From NCBI GenBank assembly GCA_950295325.1, contig OX485803.1, positions 38,641,554 to 38,705,553 of the forward strand: a DNA stretch of 64,000 bases, given 5' to 3'. A program made the position numbers and the translations under genes. Below the pieces are notes generated by a model. It was not told where the DNA came from, made no database searches, and saw only the letters and a list, made by a program, of their open reading frames with translations. Positions 60,129 through 64,000 of this stretch are shown here, one piece after another. How positions within the stretch are numbered: position 1 is the stretch's first letter; every line of letters begins with the position of its first letter. Source of the DNA: Polytrichum commune (lineage: Eukaryota; Streptophyta; Polytrichopsida; Polytrichales; Polytrichaceae).

Positions 60129-62539
60129 AGTATTTCTTGAGGACCCATACATGCATTTTCAATCTAAAATATGCCCAGTTGTTAGTCAACCACAGTGGGG
60201 GATGCTTCCCCATCACTACCCCATCTCAGCCATACCTGGAGTTTTGGGAGCTGCTGAGTGCTCCGCATGTGATTTATGAAGGTACCACCTAGGTGGTCAG
60301 AACTGACCAATTCTATAGCAATAGGCTTAAGGGAAGGGGTTCTTTAGATTTTATGATTACGCCTAGTCGTCCAGAATGTACTCGTCTCCAGATTCCTTGT
60401 ACACAAATCACATTTCTGTTCTCTCTCAAGTTGGTATGCTGTAGGTGAGATAAAGAGACGATTTTGGAACGAGTATGCAGGGTGTTCTACAGTTATTTTT
60501 TCTACCTCTAATTTTATTGAGCAAACATTTTCATTTGCCTGTATGGCCACCACTAGGCCTTAGGTCCTGCACTTCCTCAGGCAATCGGAATTGGTCAGTA
60601 TCTGCATCATGAAAATCCTGGTCATCAGCTTCTGGTGATCTCATCAAGAAGTTGATGCATGCCAGTCTGAGCTTGGGGGCTTTATCAGGCTTAGGTCTTT
60701 GATTGACCATTTTTTTTTGCTGAGAGGGTGTACCTCTTCCAGTGTGAGCAATGTGGGATGTGGCCTAGTTTTTTTGGCACTTCCAGAGTGGTCCTTTAGG
60801 GCCTGTGCAAACATACATCTTGTCCATGCCTTGGATGGTGGAGGGCTTTTTGAGTTGTCTTGATTGGCAACCGAAGGTAGGGACAGGAATATCTTGTCAT
60901 CAAGTAGGCAACCCTTCCGAAATCATATATCAGTGGCTCCTGTTACGGCTGGAAAGGCTCCTTGTCCGTGAATATAACAATTAGGTCATGGGCCCATCCA
61001 ATCTTGACATATGTGTGTCCTATTGTTTTCCAAAAGGTCTGTACAACTTGCAGTTCTAAAATTGATGAATATTAGGAAATCTAGGATATTCTGACATAAC
61101 TTGATAGTGTACTGTCCACTGATGGCCTTGCTTCATGACTATCTCTTGAGATGAATGGAGATTGAACACTCCTTCAAATAGAGTCCAGAAACATGTAGCT
61201 GATGTGTTGCTGAAATACTTTGCGCTTTAGAATGTGTAGAGTCATCATGTATGCACACAAAGATCTCATCATTCTAGAGTTTATATAATTTTGTAGAGCG
61301 GGGGCCTTGCTTACGTGCTGCCCTAAGTGCCGTTTCACATGTCCTGCCCGTGGAGGTTCTTATGGAATGGCATGAGGGGAAAGTAATCAATAATTTGTAA
61401 GCTCTGACCTAAGCCAGCGATAAAAGGTTCATGGTTTTCCAACATGGTGGCTTCCACATTGCTTAAAGAAATTTAAATATTTCCTTCTAGGCGGTCATAT
61501 TTGATGTTCGATACATGCCGTAAACCCTAAACACACCTCATTGGAAACCTGAGTGAGATTGAGCCTAATTTAATTTCTGCTTAGAACTGTTCTGAATTGG
61601 AGTCCTCTGCCTAAGTCAACATCTCTTAGACGTAAACGCCTTTCATCTGATCTAATAGTCGGAGTATATGAGTCGTGGCAACAACATTAGGTGCCGAATA
61701 GCAGAGGAAGCATAAAAGCTTGTGAAAGGAATTGCTGAAGATACAAATATGCTAGGTGAGGTTCTTTCACAGGCTTTTAGTAGAGCTCCTATAGAGAAGA
61801 TTAACCACATAGCTGCAGACAAAATTCTACTTTGGGGTAACTTCAAAATAACGCAGTTTGCCTTCCACCGTGTGAACTGAGGAAATTAGACAAGGTTACA
61901 GATGTTGCTTAAAATGATACGTTTACATGACAACAAAGGGCCAAACTTTGATATGGGACTTGAAAGCAAGAAGGGCATCCCCATCACTTTAGAGCCATGA
62001 AACTAAAGGCACAAAAAGACTAACTACCACCAAAAAAATTCTAATTACGTCCACAAGAGCTGAGATGCAAGTGCAGCTCACGCAAGATTGCAAACATTGT
62101 CCTCAAAATGAGTTGGAGCTCCCTATGCTTATTAAGAGCCACGTGCCATAAGCAAGGCCCAGGAGCCATGATGGATGTCCTTTGAATGAGGATCCATGGC
62201 ATCATCATGTGTATGAAGGTAAGGCTCATCAATGGCTTCCATATAACCTGTGAATTCATGTGATATATTCGATAATAAGTTGACAAATACGAAATGATAG
62301 CTGGGTTGGAGGAGGTCCCAAAAGCACCAGGTGTTTCATTGGTCATTTAACCTTCAAGAAGGGAGCGAGGTGTAGGATAACACTAGCAAATCATGCTTGC
62401 TCGCTTATTGACCATGAATGAACCACTTTAGATGAGATGGACTAATGAGAGGCTAAGTAAAATTTGTCTGAGGCTCAAATGTCTTCAAGAGGCGAGTGTG
62501 ACAACTAGATATCACCAAAGTGTGGCGAGATGAGCACAT
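60129..62539. other. 3' flank of the COV1-like gene and intergenic DNA
   Basis: The first part is probably 3' UTR. Open frames at 60344-60553, 61652-61846 and 62041-62346 (minus) show no recognised domain. No other structure is seen. Confidence 0.4.
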
Positions 62540-62927
62540 AAGGTAGGGGTGGCAATTTCCGTGCGGGTCCTAAAGTCGACCCCTAGGGTCCGAAGCACCT
62601 ATCTAGGTGCTTTTACCTGGGTTTACAAAAGCACCTATCAAGGTGCTTTTACCGTTCACAGCGCTGCCAACATTTCATTGGCTGCCAGCGGTCGGTTTTA
62701 GAAATCCACCCTATGGATATACCACGTACCCTATGTGCGAGTGTTGGTCACTCTACAAGGTTTCTTTTAAAAATTTGTAGGAAATCATAGACATGCTGAA
62801 TTTTTTTGATTTTTTCATAGTTGCTCTTGCACCAACTTTGCGGAGTGCTCAAAATTTATAAAAAAAAAGTTTCAGCATCCCAACTAGGCACATCTGAAAT
62901 TTGGACGGAAATTGCCACCCTTACCTT
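62540..62927. mobile_element. Inverted-repeat element, hAT-like ends
   Basis: Left end AAGGTAGGGGTGGCAATTTC pairs with GAAATTGCCACCCTTACCTT at the right. TAGGGGTGGCAA-type ends resemble hAT elements, but the expected 8-bp duplication is not evident. A second internal palindrome (AAGCACCTATCTAGGTGCTT) lies near 62599-62620. Non-coding. Confidence 0.5.
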
Positions 62928-64000
62928 AATGCATGGAGGGAGGCCTGGATAACAGTGTTAAGGGCTTGACGAAGTTTGGACGAAATGACTCCTCAACCGC
63001 TTGATTAATTCTAGCAGTCTTGGTGATGTGCAACCGAGCTTAGTGAACCGCAAGGGGCTGGCATTGAGGCGGAGCTGCCAAAATCAATGTCAATAAAAGT
63101 GTTGGCAAGGAAGTTGTTGCGATCGAATCATGGCGGAGTTTTTGGGATCAAAGATTGTCGCCGAGAATGGAAGTTGTCATTATTGGGCATGGAGCGCCCA
63201 CAAAACTTCTTGTTCATGAAGTAGGTCCGTCACGCCAACATAGACAAATGTTAGGAGGCAATTGTCTCAATGGATCATGCATTCTGATGTAAGCATGTTC
63301 ATGATGAACTAGCAAGGGGATGCATTCACGTAATTGTTGAAGGAAATAGGAACGTTGAACTCCGGGGGGAGGGCGAGTTGGTAGGGAAGCCTTCTTGCCT
63401 GTTCATGTCTTGCATGATATTGCCCAAGAAGTTGTTGGTAATGTATTCAAGTTGGTCCTAGTGGTTAGCTTCGGCCTCGGCACTTGGGTTTAGGGTGAGT
63501 GTGACATCTATCAAACTTGGATCAATCTTCATTTAAGGTTGTTAGCATGTCAAATCTTCACAAGAGGGACCAAGATCCATTAGAGTCTAGTAGTGTAGTG
63601 GGCAAAGATATGCCAGAGGCCAGTCAAATTTTGATGAAGGTTTGCATCATTTAGACCTTCTTATCATCTTTGTGCTATACTATTTGAAGTTCCTTTTTAG
63701 GCCATGATGTTTGGCCATGATGATGATTATTTTCCATGCATTATACAAAGCCATACGAAAGTTAAAGGCTCTTTTGTAGAGGTCGTGTTCTATGCATTGA
63801 CACCATAGGTTCCACAAGTAGCATGCCCTAAGGATCTTCCGAGGAATTTCTTTGGTAACAACAAGTTTAGAGGCATTGGCCCATTTCAAATCCTCCTCAT
63901 TCTAGGATCTTGTCGGTCTGCAAATACGATCTTGACTAATATCGTTCCAACTTTCATAGACGTAGAGTGGTGTTGTTGTCTAAAGGGCATGCAATATGGT
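62928..64000. other. Intergenic, possible retroelement remnant at the end
   Basis: A 69-codon minus-strand frame (63680-63889, with ILRACYLWNLWCQCIEHDLY) faintly recalls the C-terminal region of plant LINE polyproteins, where an aromatic-rich 'LW..W' block occurs. It is too short and isolated to call. Nothing else is supported. Confidence 0.3.

Overview
The window reads as nuclear DNA of a green land plant. Five genes interrupted by introns with ordinary GT-AG junctions can be rebuilt with plant-type protein families. They lie 3-10 kb apart in A/T-rich DNA full of transposon remains. One gene resembles the flagellar nexin-dynein regulatory complex subunit DRC10 (IQCD), so the plant probably has swimming sperm (bryophyte, lycophyte, fern or similar). 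That lineage call is inference.

Genes in order: VDAC/mitochondrial porin (4715-6583, minus, 6 exons, 276 aa); an MCM10-like DNA replication factor (26033-30594, plus, 14 exons, 480 aa); a quinone-oxidoreductase-like MDR protein (34136-37487, plus, 4 exons, 342 aa); the DRC10-like IQ-motif coiled-coil protein (39419-46057, minus, about 8 exons, two junctions unresolved); and a COV1/LIKE-COV (DUF502) membrane protein (55047-60128, plus, 7 exons, 261 aa). For four of them the predicted exons sum to an exact multiple of three with one terminal stop. They look like unrelated housekeeping genes, with no sign of a cluster.

The most striking object is a decayed, probably full-length non-LTR retrotransposon at 16501-24584, flanked by a 12-bp target-site duplication. 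It carries a basic leader ending in a canonical 2A-like motif (DxExNPGP), an APE-type endonuclease, a reverse transcriptase, an RNase H and a C-terminal zinc-finger plus restriction-like endonuclease. That dual-endonuclease layout is known from Dualen/RandI elements. Its last ~140 bp recur alone at 50842-50950 and, in diverged form, as the 3' tail of a tRNA-headed SINE (41218-41588), of a 5'-truncated copy (52843-53003) and of another insertion (ending at 11206). This points to a SINE-LINE partnership.

DNA transposon remains include two deletion derivatives of a pogo/Tigger-type element, a MITE family with GGGCC termini (one copy inside the LINE, one split by a nested insertion), a MITE family whose ends are themselves palindromes, long foldback elements and a ~317-bp tandem repeat. 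No rRNA gene, tRNA gene or CRISPR array was recognised. No intact transposase or retroelement ORF is present.
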